A model generated the notes under the pieces. The model was not told where the DNA came from, ran no database searches, and worked only from the letters and a program-made list of their open reading frames with translations. The position numbers and the translations under genes were made by a program. Below are positions 51,682 through 62,961 of a stretch of DNA of 64,000 nucleotides, piece by piece. The DNA is taken from the NCBI RefSeq assembly GCF_001641265.1, contig NW_020167537.1, forward strand, positions 186,001-250,000, read 5' to 3'. How positions within the stretch are numbered: position 1 is the first letter of the stretch; each line of letters opens with the position of its first letter. The stretch comes from Pseudogymnoascus destructans (taxonomy: Eukaryota; Ascomycota; Leotiomycetes; Thelebolales; Thelebolaceae).

Positions 51682-53320
51682 CTGTAACGTTCGCAATGGC
51701 GTAATGAGCACCATGGCGTAATGAGCACCAAAACCCAAGTCTTCCAACTTCAAATCAATTTTCAACTATAATACAACTAAGCATACCCAATTCTGAGCCA
51801 GGCAAATCATCTATAAGTAGGTCTTCCTCAATTTCCTCCACAATGCTGTCTTGTTCAACCCCTTGTGCCCGACCTTTGCCCGTGTTGGTACCGGTCTTAT
51901 TTTCAATCTGTAAAACTGACTGGATTTCTTACGTACTCATTACAATAACTCCTTTCAACACTACTCCCTTGCCCTGCTTGTTAGTTCTACGTGCAGATAG
52001 AACACTTTGGGTATCTTGTAGCTCCTTACGTAACAGTGTGTTTTGTGTTCTTAGAGTTTCAGCAGTAAGTGTAAGTCGCGAGATATATTTGCGTGTTAGA
52101 GAGTCAAGCACACTTTGAGACTATAACATCAAATTAAGAGCTGCATTTGAGCTACGCAACTCTGTATCGCTGGATAGTTTGGTGTTTGTAGAGGTGGTGT
52201 AGTTGCATTTGCCAAGGTAATAGAAGAGCGAGTGTATAATGATGGTAAATGATTATATGCCTCTTGAGGGTCAAATGGGTAATACCTGCTCCTAACCATG
52301 CGCTTTGAATGTTATGTTGCGATATTGCCCGTAGCCTTGCTAAGAATCACCAATCGTAAAACGTGTTGGGTTTGTAGATGTCACTAGCAGCCTCACGTGC
52401 TGAGTCGAGTCGGAGTAGGAACGCGGCACTTCATCGGAAGGGCAGCGTTCAGTCTTCGTATCAATATAGGGCCTGACTACGTGATTATCCATAACGAGAC
52501 TTCCTACTGCCCTGTTCCACCAAGGCTCCATTACAGTAGACTAAGTGCTGTCAATAGTTGCAGCTTTGAAAATCACAAGTGGTGAAGATGCGTTTATCTA
52601 CAGAGATGCACTTAATGACTAACACCCACTCGTGACGGCTAGGAACAACTTTCCAATGTGTATGTACGCATAGTAGCATCAACTACTACACGGTTTGTTT
52701 GACTTGTACCAATTCCAAAACCTAATTCATCTATGTTGTAGATGTTACTCCGTACATAACGCATAGTTCTGTTCTTGTGACTTTGTTTGCAACACTATAA
52801 ACCAATGTTCAAGTGCTCCATACGTTGCTTCTTGATGTCTCGCAGACTCAATTTGTCAAGTAGCAATTGTAGCAAGCTCTATATGACGTTGAATAAAGCG
52901 TTAGATCCATTCTTTGCTGGTAGGTATCGTCCAATTTGAGATGACGCGTCGTTGACGCATTTTGAATCCTGATTGCTTGCGCTAATTCCTTTATTCCTAG
53001 TGTCTAATAGGGCGTCCCATCAAAGAGAATTAGCAAATCCACTTAACCAAGGTACTCTCTTCAACTGCAGATAAAATTTACTGGTTTTGTCGCGCTTGCA
53101 CTCGGGAATGGCTCCCTAACACGCGACGCGTCAAAGTCATCCGATCAACTTGAAAGTGTTCCGCAATAGCCTTTTAAGCTTGTAAATTGTCGATTCTGGT
53201 AAGCTATTATAGCTTCAGCCATACGAGCTTCTCGCCATTGTTTGTGGTTTACGAGTTTGAAGTTGCAAGGTGGGGGTTTTGGTGCTCATTACGCCATTGC
53301 GAACGTTATTGCAACTACAG
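51682..53320 (-). mobile_element. pogo-like DNA transposon, degraded
   Basis: 1639 bp between TA dinucleotides (51680-51681 and 53321-53322). Inverted ends share CTGTA and then AACGTTCGCAATGGCGTAAT; the left end lacks 9 bp and carries a tandem GGCGTAATGAGCACC. The minus strand encodes transposase debris: NIYNIDELGFGIGTSQTNRV near 52740-52690 (the first DDE Asp region, NxDE) and VMDNHV near 52490. Frames are too broken for an active product. Confidence 0.75.
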
Positions 53321-53322
53321 TA

Positions 53323-54405
53323 CTACCATTCTCGGCACGTGGGTCGTAGACCCAAAACTTCAGCCTTGGATTGCTCAATACGTACAGACACTCGCATGCA
53401 TGCCCACACATACAAATCCACATCAACATAATTTCTCGTTTTACTAATAAATACCCCCCCCCCTCGTCCCCTTTCATAACATCATACCCGTCGGCCACTC
53501 GATGCCGACTATCAACATTCCATCCGCAATTCCACACACCTCAATACACGCCACCACCACATCATAGCCTCACCCAACCCCCATCCCTTCCTTCCAAATT
53601 AACGCCCATGAACTCCCCCTAGCCTACCCAGAGAAAGGGGCGGGCGGTTTGATAATCGTAAACGAAAGTAAAGTGGGTATATGTGTATCTCCAAATCCTG
53701 CGAGACAAACCAAAGGAAAGACCCCAAAAAACCCAGAACCCAGAACCCTACCCAATCAGACCTCCTACCGCCCGCGCCAAAAGCCAACCCCTTCGAAAGG
53801 AAACATACAAGTGCTGAGAAGCGGGTGTAGTAAGGTGCACTGAGATGGCGTCCAAGGTGATGGATCCCGCGCCGAGCTGGAAGGATTTGTTATGTACAGC
53901 GCAGGAAAGTGCATTACGGAGCTGACGCGCGACGCGTAGTTGATTGTCCGTTCCAGATCAAGTGGGACTCGTAGTAGTAGTTGGAGGGTTCGCCATCCCA
54001 AAGGAAAATAAGATAAAAAAACAATAACAAGCATGAGAATATCAAGGCCGTTAAATGATGCTGCCAAGAAAAGGAAAATGAATGTCGTAAAACCCGGCCA
54101 AGGAAAGCAGACCCCACCTGTCTTCCTATCCCCTTCCATAACACCCTTGAAATAATCGTGAAATGGCGGCCGGGGGATGTACCCAGATCGGATCATATAA
54201 GTCATATTTAAAATCCAGAACCGTCTCGGTTCCTTCCTTTTACCCATATCCCCCCTCTTTCTTGACTTTATTCATCCGTCTGCATGAAACCCCCCTATCC
54301 TTCTATTTTGCAGCCCCCTAAAAAGGGGACGCGGAAGTAGCGACTGCGACGAGACGACGAGACCGAGAGGTGGCACGGCAGGTAGGACAATAGGACAAAA
54401 ACGTC
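53323..54405. other. 3' flank of the C2H2 gene and spacer
   Basis: No credible gene. The part near 54240-54400 is C-rich on the plus strand, as for other 3' flanks of minus-strand genes in this window. Confidence 0.4.
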
Positions 54406-56710
54406 CTAATACGCAGCTGCCGCGTTATTCCTACTCTCGCCAGTCGCCACGGCCACAAGCGCCTCTAGGCGTAACATCCCATCATCAGCCTTAACTACTT
54501 CCACCGGCGGCGGCAGCGTCACGGCCCCGTACGCCGAATACGCCTGCCCAATCGCCGCCGGGATCCCCCCTTTCTGCCCCTGCCCCTGACCCGGCCCATT
54601 CCCCTCTCGCCCCTGCTCCTGCCGCCCCTGCTCCGCCGCCGCCCGCTGCCCCTCCCGATCGCGCTCGTCCCACCCCCCACCGGGTTGCTGGACGATCACG
54701 GGCCCGTAATCCCCATGCCCCGCCATCCGCGGCGTCCCGGGAATGCCGTTATCGGAACTACTCGACCCCCCCTCGGGAGACGGGCGCTGGCGTTGCGGCA
54801 ACGGTCCCGCGTACCAGCCCTGCCTCTTGGAGTCGCGTGCGGTCAGGGGCGGGGCACTAATGTGGTGGTTCGGGTGCCGGGGTGGGGGTTCTTGGGCTGG
54901 GTAGGTCGTAGCGCTGAAGCTTACGCGTGGCTGGGGGCGAGGGGATACCTGTGACTGTTGCGCTGCACGCTCCTGCATGGCACGTGTAGCGTCTGTGGCC
55001 CAGGCGCTGGCATCATCGGGGCGGGATGTTTGCTGGGCAATCTCGAGGCGCGTGAAGTTATGTGGGAGGCTGGAGTCCCATTGTCTGGCTGCAGCAACAG
55101 AGCGATCGTCAGACCAGGCGTATTCAGGGCGGGTGGGCGTGTCAAGTTCCATTGGCGAGAGGTTACGGCGGGGTGGGGTCACGGGACGTGATAGGAAGGA
55201 TTCGATTCCGGGGAGGGTGATCTGACCACTGATTGCGGAGGCGACTGATGGGGGAGGAGTAGGCCGTTGGGAGGTAGAAGACGTAACACTTTGCAGCCTA
55301 CTAGTAAAACCTGGCTGCGACTCAGGGTGATGCCACGTGCGGCGGCGATAGTCATCGGCGGCACTGGCAAGGGAATCCCGCCTCGACCATGACGGGCCTA
55401 TTGGGGAGGTTGGGCTCGCCATAATGCTTCCTGATGGCAAGAAGGGCTCTTGGCTGCCAGAGCTCAGTGGTGCCAGCGTCGGCGGTCCAAAAGACGATGG
55501 GCTAAAGCCTTGAGGCCCCAAAGGGTTCTCTGAGGACGGCACGGATAGGCGACGAGCAGCCATCCGACGTTCGGAGTACATGCTGGCTGTTCTGGAGTGG
55601 CCGCGGACGGGTGATCCCATGGCCGAGCTCCACTGCGAACTGTCATACCCCCCCGAGTACCTGGACGACGTAGGTGTGTTGAAACCACTATTGACGAAAC
55701 CACTGGGCGACACATAGTGTCCCTCCCTGGACGCATAGCTATCAAACGAAACCCGTGACCGCGGCTCGCCAGCCATGATGAGGGGTGCCGGCCTGCGACG
55801 TGGATCCTCCCGGCCCGCATAGATGGACCCGATGCTCGATGCTGACAGGGAATTCCTTGTATGGCCACGAGGCTTCCCGGGCTGACTGCTCGACGTGCTC
55901 GCTCGCGAGCGGTTACCGGCCGGCCTTACACGGTCAGACCGTATCTGGCGCTGGAATCTCGTGCTGCTGGCTGCGAGCGAGTCGCCGGGGATATCCTCGT
56001 TTACGTGAACGGTCTGGGCATGTTGTCGCAGGTTATCCAGCCGCGAGAAGCGCCGTGAACAGTGGCACTGGAAGGGGCGTTCCCCCGTGTGTTTACTACG
56101 TAACATGTTAGCTTCGAGGTTCGCTAGCGCATGGCTAAAATAAAATGAGTTTGACGAACCGTATATGCCGTGCTAAATGCTCGCTCCTAGTAAAACTCAA
56201 ATTGCAAGGTGGGTATTCTGTACAGAAAAATCGTTGGGATTTCTTCTTTTTCGTCAACCGCGTCCCATCCGCAGCTATGCTATCTTCATCCGACCCGTCG
56301 TCGTCTCCATCTGAGTCATCCATATCTACATCTTCGGAATCTCGAGACTTCGTCGAGTACTGTGAGCTCTCGCGCTTTGCGGCCTTTTTGAACTCCGAAG
56401 TGGTGGCGGCCGATGAGGGTTCCCCTGCCTTGGAATCGTTCTGCGACGGTAATGCCGCGAAGCTAGTCTTGGTAGGTGTCTTTGCATCGTCCAGTTTGGA
56501 CGTTGATGGTCCAGCAGAACTTGGTCCAGCAGAACTTGGTCCAGCAGAACTTGGCCCAGCAGAACTTGGCCCAGCAGAACTTGGCCCAGCATTATGTTCT
56601 GTCGTGGCCGGCTGCGCGTCTTCTTGCTTGAAAAAAGGCCTCGTGGGGGTCAGGACCGCATTGACAGATTGAAACGCGGCCATAACCAGGTGTATGTATT
56701 GTATCGCCAC
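54406..56710 (-). CDS. C2H2 zinc-finger transcription factor (two adjacent fingers)
   Basis: Exon 1 56710-56160, intron 56096-56159 (64 bp), exon 2 56095-54406; 746 residues from the first Met. Met at 56683 (MAAFQSVNAVL, 737 residues) is an equally good start. Two C2H2 fingers: FFCTEYPPCNLSFTRSEHLA with RHIR ending exon 1, then KHTGERPFQCHCSRRFSRLD and NLRQHAQTVHVNEDIP. This resembles the fungal Usv1/Rgm1/Com2-like class, which binds stress-element-type sites; target not inferable. An acidic region precedes the fingers (DSEDVDMDDSDGDDDG), and a GPSSA pentapeptide repeat (six copies) lies N-terminal of it. The long C-terminal region is Ser/Pro/Gln-rich and disordered. Nuclear regulator. Confidence 0.88.
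56508..56598 (-). repeat. In-frame 15-bp coding minisatellite (GPSSA repeats)
   Basis: Six units, plus-strand unit CCAGCAGAACTTGGT, inside exon 1 of the C2H2 gene. Unit length is a multiple of three, so copy-number change would keep frame. Confidence 0.92.
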
Positions 56711-58058
56711 CCAGCTGGAGATGGGTTGCCTCGCTTCCGGGTCGTGTAGTTTATCCCGCCTGCGACCGGACGAGATGGGACGATCTTATGGCACGAGGTC
56801 GAAGGTTCGAGGAGCGTCTCCTGAGGTATAAGTCTTGTCGCTCAGTGGGTCAAGAGCTGTGGGAGCCACATGTAGGTGTAGGCTGGCATATCCAAGTCAA
56901 CCGCGGGACCAGGATCGGCCTCAACGCAGGGCTGGCGAACCTTGGCTCGATGTTGGTAGGTACGGGGTTGGGTGTAGCTTTGTCAGCGCCTGCCTACGGC
57001 TGACCGTACTTGTTGTTTATGACAGGCTCGACGTGTGGAATGACGTTCAACAGAGGGTGTTTCGGGACGCTGTTGGTGGGTCGTGGTGGTCAGAACACGG
57101 ACGAGTTTTGGACGTTTCAGGTTGATTTGGCCGAGGGAACCAACATTACACAGGAACCGCCGAGAAGTAGGATGAATGGTGGTATCGTCGGTCGCGACGG
57201 AGCGGCGATGGACGAGAGCCAAGTTTCGTAGTCACAAGCGGCAAGTCGCAAAGGATTGGCGAGGCAGGTCGCAAGGCAACGATGGCCGACGCGGTTATAC
57301 CGAGTTTGCTGTCGTTTGGGTATACAGCGTATCGTGACAGCAAGTGTGATGGGCAATGGTGGATATGATGGGTATCGAAGGATAGTGATGTATAATGATG
57401 GCAGAATAGGTTGATATTTGAATCAAAAGATGAAATAATGTCGTCAAGATAGAAAGAGGGAGTAAGTAGGGTAGGGTAGATAGATATAGGTAGGCTAGTA
57501 GACAGGTGGGTGGGTAGAGGTGAAGTGATTCAGAGCGATGGCCTAACCCAGCCCTTCTACCTTTCAACAGTAGATGTGGTGGGTAGTTCGGAATAGCTAC
57601 CAAGAGAAGAGCGGCGTGGTTTTTTAGGCTCAGGAATCAGTGGCACCGAACCGTGGGCTCGAACGATGTCTTAGGTGCCACAATAGGATGGTACGTTTTG
57701 ATGTCGTAAGACGGCTAGGGAAGGGTTGATCGAGGGCGGCGAGGACAGGAGGTGCGGCGAGGGGAACGGTGAGGGACCAAAGGGTTCGAGCAGGAAGAAG
57801 GGTGAATGAGGTGATGATGGAAGAATGTAGATGGTTGGTACGGGTAGTTTGTTTGTTGGCAGTTGGTGATGTGTAGTATGGCTTTGTTTGTTGGTAATGG
57901 TGGTAAGTGGCAACGACGGCGACGATGGTAACGTTCCAGGCCTATATTCCCCCATGTTCGTTATGTTCCCCATGTCCGTTATGGTATGCGTACTGTATGT
58001 ATGCTCCCTATATTCCCTGGATTCATTCCCCATGTTCCTGCCCTTTCCTCCTTCCGGG

Positions 58059-58099
58059 TTACATGTTCCTACATGTTCCTACATGTTCCTACATGTTCC
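58059..58099. repeat. Tandem repeat, 10-bp unit ACATGTTCCT
   Basis: Four units, the last slightly altered. Confidence 0.85.
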
Positions 58100-58189
58100 C
58101 AAAAGGGGTGTGTTGATAGACAGGGCGCCAAGAACGGCGAAGTGCGGGTGATGGGCGAGATCTGGGAAAGAGGCGTGGCAAAGATGAGG

Positions 58190-58255
58190 GGGGGATGAGG
58201 GGGTTGAGGGGGGTTGAGGGGGTTGAGGGGGGTTGAGGGGGGGATGACGAGGATG
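58190..58255. repeat. Minisatellite of GGGGGTTGAG-type units
   Basis: About six imperfect units of 10-12 bp, G-rich on the plus strand. Confidence 0.8.
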
Positions 58256-58515
58256 GAGGGGGGAAGGGGCGAACGAGGGGCGTTGACGAGGGGTACAACT
58301 ACAACAAAGTCGATATACTCGAACGACACTGGATCATCCTCGATATTGACGACTAGGCCGGGTGGGGATTTTATCGTCGACACACATATGTTGGTAAGTA
58401 GACACTCAACTGGCTGATTGCTGTTCTACAGGGCGTTGTTGTCACGATGACATACACTCGCTCGGGATGACATTAGAGGACATTGGATGTTGGATGACAT
58501 TAGATGTTAGATGAT

Positions 58516-58740
58516 TAGAGGACATTAGAGGACATTAGAGGACATTAGAGGACATTAGAGGACATTAGAGGACATTAGAGGACATTAGAGGACATTAGAG
58601 GACATTAGAGGACATTAGAGGACATTAGAGGACATTAGATGTTAGATGACATTAGATGACATGAGATGTTAGATGACATTAGATGACATTAGATGTTAGA
58701 TGACATTAGATGACATGAGATGTTAGATGACATTGACGAA
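58516..58740. repeat. Minisatellite, 10-bp unit GGACATTAGA, then GATGTTAGATGACATTA variants
   Basis: About 12 perfect 10-bp units to about 58636, followed by a diverged higher-order section with units ATGACATTAG and ATGTTAG. Confidence 0.92.
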
Positions 58741-60924
58741 TGTATCATATATCATAACCACACCAAAATGAACGAATCCAGCCCGCCTCGTCGCTGACAT
58801 CGCGCACTTCCCTCCCCCCCGAGAATAATGGAGTAGAGTAATTATTACGGTCTGGGCGGCTGCTCTTGCCTCGTCTGCCGGCTTTTCTGGCTGTGGGAGC
58901 TCAGGCACGCATGGGGATGGGATACTGTGCCGCTCGCGGTACGCACGACGCCGTACCTGGCGATAAGCACCCCGTCGTCGACGCCAGCGCTGCCGTTGCG
59001 TTGGAGGGTTCTGGACTGGCCGGATCAGTGTGCCGTTCGCATCATCATCATCATCGTGAGGCTGACGACTATCCCCCCCCAAAAAAGCAGCAGTAGTCCA
59101 CATTTACTCGATGCAAGGCACCGTGTGCTGCACACCACAAATAGCCCCCGCATTAGCTCCCCCACGCACACCAGGCCCGCCCCCTTCCCCTCGGCCATAC
59201 CCTCGCCCACGCGTTACCCGGCGGTGTCTCGTCTCTCAATTAACCCAAATGCATGCGATGCGTGCGTGCATGCATGCTAATGCAGAAGAAAAAAAAGTTC
59301 AAGAGAATCAGTCATAAACAAATACATCACCCCATTTTTTCAACGCCCGCACACACGTCATCATCGAGGCATTTCCCCTGACCCTTCCTTCCAAATCAAC
59401 CAGGCACAAATCAACAGACTAGTCACCTGCCTATGATCACACCCCCGCACGTGCTTTGGGACACCCCGCAGCTATGATGTGTGGCTATTTAGCAAACCCA
59501 CAATAGCTACACTTTCACGTAACTTCGCGCCGGACCCCCCGACGGCGTTGTGGGTGGGGATTATCAAAAGAGGCGGCGTGGTTTTGTGAGCCGTGGAACG
59601 ATTTGTTGGGATATCTAGGGTGAGAGTGGGGGGCCGTTTATGTTTAGTATGATGGCAGACTGGATGGAATTGACGGCGCGAAATAATCCATGATGCCTAT
59701 ATTACAGTAGGGTCAAGGGGAAAAGGAAAGTCTCCAGGTCCGGTACCGTAGCGTTGTGTCCATTCGGACGATCATGATGATGACTCTTTGGTTATTTCAG
59801 GAACGCCTCAGAACTATAGCTACGCAAAGTGTTGTGATGCTTCGTCATTTCGGTGGTCTGATTCCTTCCTGTGGGGTTAAAAGCTCCCTCCCTTCTACGT
59901 TTCCTTTCTCTCTCCTTCTTTGCTTTCTTTCTTCCCTTCATCATCGTGGAATATAATGGTTTTCAGAAGAAATATGACTCACTGCATAGCTCTTTCATCT
60001 TCACCAATTCTCGGAATATGGCCTGTGACCGAGGACGAACTCAGCTGTTCGCTGGGCTGGACTGCCGTGTCGCCGGTTTCTTTTCGTCTCTTTTGCTAAT
60101 CCCTATATGGATAGCCCTTCCACCTTCACCAATCCCAACAAATGGGCTAGGGATGAGGGCCGGACTCGACTGATGCCGGGGATATCGACTGCTTGCTGTT
60201 CGGGGTCGGTAGGTTCCAGGAGGGATTGTCGTGTCGTCGGTTTCATTTCGTCGCTTTTGCCCCTTTCGTCTTGTCGCATGGGGCTGTGATCAAATCACAT
60301 CATGCCAACGCAAGCAACGCACGAATACAGGTGGACTATCAGGAGTCTACGCTATCGCGAGCCCTCTAGTAGACATCTCAAGTGGCAATTGTCTTCCATA
60401 GATAGTTCGCGTGTTTGCGGGGCAGCCGCGGTCCCCTGTTGCCTAATCCCGTTCCACTGTTCGACGGCCGTAACAAGGACCCATCAATTACTCTCGACTA
60501 TAGAACCCCTAGGTAGATGTGTACTTTATACGGACCCAAGAGACGATGTGAGGATTAAGCTGAGGAGAATAGCGGTGGTCGAAATGCACTTGGGGCGTTG
60601 ATGACGCAGATCGTGAACACGAGTACTTCTGCACGTCTAAACATATGTCAGGGAGCCCGCTGGGCTGGCTTCTCTACAGTCTAGACAGCTGCTCGACCAA
60701 TAAACAGGCGTTTTTATAAAACAGATCCAGGATGAGCACTGTGAGCATAGTTGATCTCAGCTGGGCTAGAGATCATCATGGGGCTAGAGGAGGATTATTG
60801 AACAGGCGTGTTATTAATGATAAATAGAAGTGGTAACGTATTTCACGTACGAGTTGGCCACACGGACGAGTTGGCCACTAAACTATTACTACTACTACAC
60901 CACCACCACCCTACATAATGACCC

Positions 60925-61020
60925 TTAATCAATTGTAATTGATTCCTGGCGCCTCTCGCACGTACGGGCATTATGTCCCATAATACCACATGTGCCACAG
61001 CGCCGTTGCCGTCTTAGAAC
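60925..61020 (-). pseudogene. pogo-type transposase C-terminal zinc-knuckle fragment
   Basis: The minus strand reads RRCGTCGIMGHNARTCERRQ (CX2CX4HX4C), as at the end of several fungal pogo-family transposases, then a stop. The rest of the gene is missing here. Confidence 0.55.
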
Positions 61021-61447
61021 ACACCTGCCGACTAACGTAAGTCGTGGCGTAATGGAACGTGTGGCGTAATGGAACGCTTTCTCAAGACCTCTTAAAAATG
61101 TACACAATTCAACAATGGTCCGTTGAAAAAGCCTTCACTCAGCTGAAGTTAATACTAAAGTTAATCAAGCAGTATTAGGAGTCCAGTTAGGATTGTATAA
61201 ATCTTCGTACGAGGCTGCAAAACAGTTAGGGCTTCCTAGGAATACTGTGACGCATTGCGTTAACGGAGGCTTGTCACGTTCTCAAGCCCGCTAACAACAA
61301 CAGAAACTTTCGTACGAACAAGAGAATGTACTTCTTAAGTGCATTAAACAGCTAATGATTAGTGGCTATTCCCTATGGCATCAGTTGTTGAAGGAAATAG
61401 CTGAGGAGCTTCGTACGAAACCAACCTACAATTTAGACTCTAAGGAC
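61021..61447 (+). pseudogene. pogo-type transposase N-terminal fragment (second copy)
   Basis: Frame with one stop: SYEAAKQLGLPRNTVTHCVN then GGLSRSQAR, and after it YEQENVLLKCIKQLMISGYS and LLKEIAEEL. This is a psq-type HTH and linker. Preceded by two GTGGCGTAATGGAACG copies of terminal-repeat type. Paralogue of 1186-1665. Confidence 0.65.
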
Positions 61448-61450
61448 GCC

Positions 61451-61714
61451 TTATTGATCTTTAGCTAGCAAATTATATACTACTTGGCCTTCTTGCAATT
61501 CCTCCTGCTTCGACTTACTTTGCATTCCCTTACTTTGAGTCAAACCACTTGGCCAACCTGTTAGTCTCACCACTTGACCCCTGTGGTATAAAGTATATGC
61601 TTTGGAGCCTGAACTACTATACCTTGTCCTACTGCTTCGAGTATCGAAGTCTTCACATTATACTTCGGATACTTCTGCAGACTTGAAGGTCAGCCTCAGT
61701 TCGAACTGTCCTTA
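61451..61714. repeat. Dispersed repeat of about 263 bp (copy 2)
   Basis: Near-identical to 6262-6524. Ends TGTCCTTACA, an LTR-like terminus. Confidence 0.6.
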
Positions 61715-61716
61715 CA

Positions 61717-61986
61717 TAGTATTAGCCCAGTAACTAAGGAGTGATGTCATGTAATGAATCATAGAGGGTTGTAGAGATATGCTATGTGGTCATATCGGCC
61801 CAGTAACTAAGGAGCAATGACGTGTAATGAATCATAGAGGGTTGTAGCAATCATTGAGTAGTATTGCTCTTGTTGTTGGTGTGACAAGCCAAAATATGTA
61901 TAGTGACTTATAGGTTTGAGGAGGAGATTTCTAAATTTGCTCTTGAGTTTGATAGCAAACTGAGTACAACGAATGTCAGTATGACA
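61717..61986 (-). repeat. Truncated LTR-A
   Basis: 270 bp of the TGTCATACTGACA end of LTR-A in minus orientation, ending GTCAGTATGACA at 61986. Confidence 0.8.
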
Positions 61987-62653
61987 CCTCCTACTACTGT
62001 CTCTGAGGGCGTAGCCCCTAGTAAGGGCTTATCACACCAACAACAAGAGCAATAAGTGCGACATTTGCAGCAAATCAAAATCCAATAGGCACTTGCCATA
62101 TGGACAGCTGAAATCGACTCCAGTACCAACAGGAGCATGGAAATCTATAGCTTTGGACTTCATTGTCAAGCTACCACCCTCTCGGGACCCGTTAACAGGA
62201 GTAGTATTTGTTATCCTGGTTATTACGGAAAGACTCACGAAATATGGGGGTGTCCTCATATTGAAAGTAGTCCTTAAGGAAGGGTTCTACCCATCAAAGG
62301 GCTTCTCCTCTAAGATATGAGGATGTCCATAAGGCGTAACTCTCATTGGTTGGAAACTTGTCATCATTGAAGTGCGTGTATAACACTTCAAGTTCTCTGC
62401 AGTTGCCGGAATAGGTGTCAGGCAACTTGACGCATAGGGTTTCCCGGAGTTCTGTGACGACTGGTTCAGCATCAGGCATGTCTTCATCATCAGGTGGGAT
62501 AGCCTGAGAAGGCGTTGGCGTAGCTGGAGTTGGTGTAGCTGGGGTTGGTGCAGCTGTGGCAGCCCCGACCTTTCCCTTAGATTCTACAGCCGACATGTTG
62601 CTTTGTGTATAAGCCGGTACCTTGTAGAAGTGGTGCTCAAAGTGTGCTCAAAG
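61987..62653. pseudogene. Scrambled Ty3 pieces: antisense-ORF tail, integrase (+), gag N-terminus (-)
   Basis: 61987-62028 matches the tail of the antisense-ORF homologue (TTVSEGVAP). 62052-62254 encodes integrase on the plus strand (CDICSKSKSNRHLPYGQLKS, then AWKSIALDFIVKLPPS and LVITERLTKYG). 62264-62596 encodes the Gag N-terminus on the minus strand (MSAVESKGK..., VKLPDTYSGN, SYALWTSSYLRGEAL). Neighbouring parts of one element in opposite orientations show internal rearrangement. Confidence 0.75.
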
Positions 62654-62961
62654 TGTAACACTGACTTCTAAACAATAGAAGACACAGAGGTTTCTTGTGT
62701 AAGGTTGACTTGACAGAGGAGGCAGGGGATTAGACACAAAGGCTTTCCAAGTAACACGTTACAGTATTGTAAAGAATACTATATTGAGTTGAGCACGAAG
62801 CTCCTATCTAAGGAAATACTATCTACTTATATAGTGGCGTCGTGCCAAAGGGATATCTGTGGATAACATGGATAACATAGTATCCATGATATCCAATGTT
62901 ATCCATCATGTGAGGTTGTAGCCGTAAGTGCTAGCCATAGCACTAGCACTTAGCCGTAACA
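62654..62961 (-). repeat. LTR-B variant (GGATAACAT-type U3), 5' LTR of the scrambled copy
   Basis: 308 bp, TGTAACACTGACTTC...TTAGCCGTAACA. Matches LTR-B up to the TATA box. U3 instead holds GGATAACAT and its inverted form ATGTTATCC, and a CTAGCACTTA-type palindrome. It interrupts the pogo transposase to its right. Confidence 0.85.

Larger units (their letters stand above)
56711..60924. other. Long upstream/intergenic region with minisatellites
   Basis: About 4.2 kb without a gene I can support. It contains tandem arrays at 58059-58099, 58190-58255 and 58516-58740, GC-rich stretches at 56711-57250 that could be a long leader of the C2H2 gene, and an imperfect direct duplication at 60061-60097 and 60222-60258 (TGTCG.CGGTTTC.TTTCGTC). 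The many short frames have no domain features. Confidence 0.4.

Noticed and set aside
57000..57360. Several overlapping ORFs upstream of the C2H2 gene
   Set aside because: No start context, domain or strand-consistent bias; may be leader sequence.
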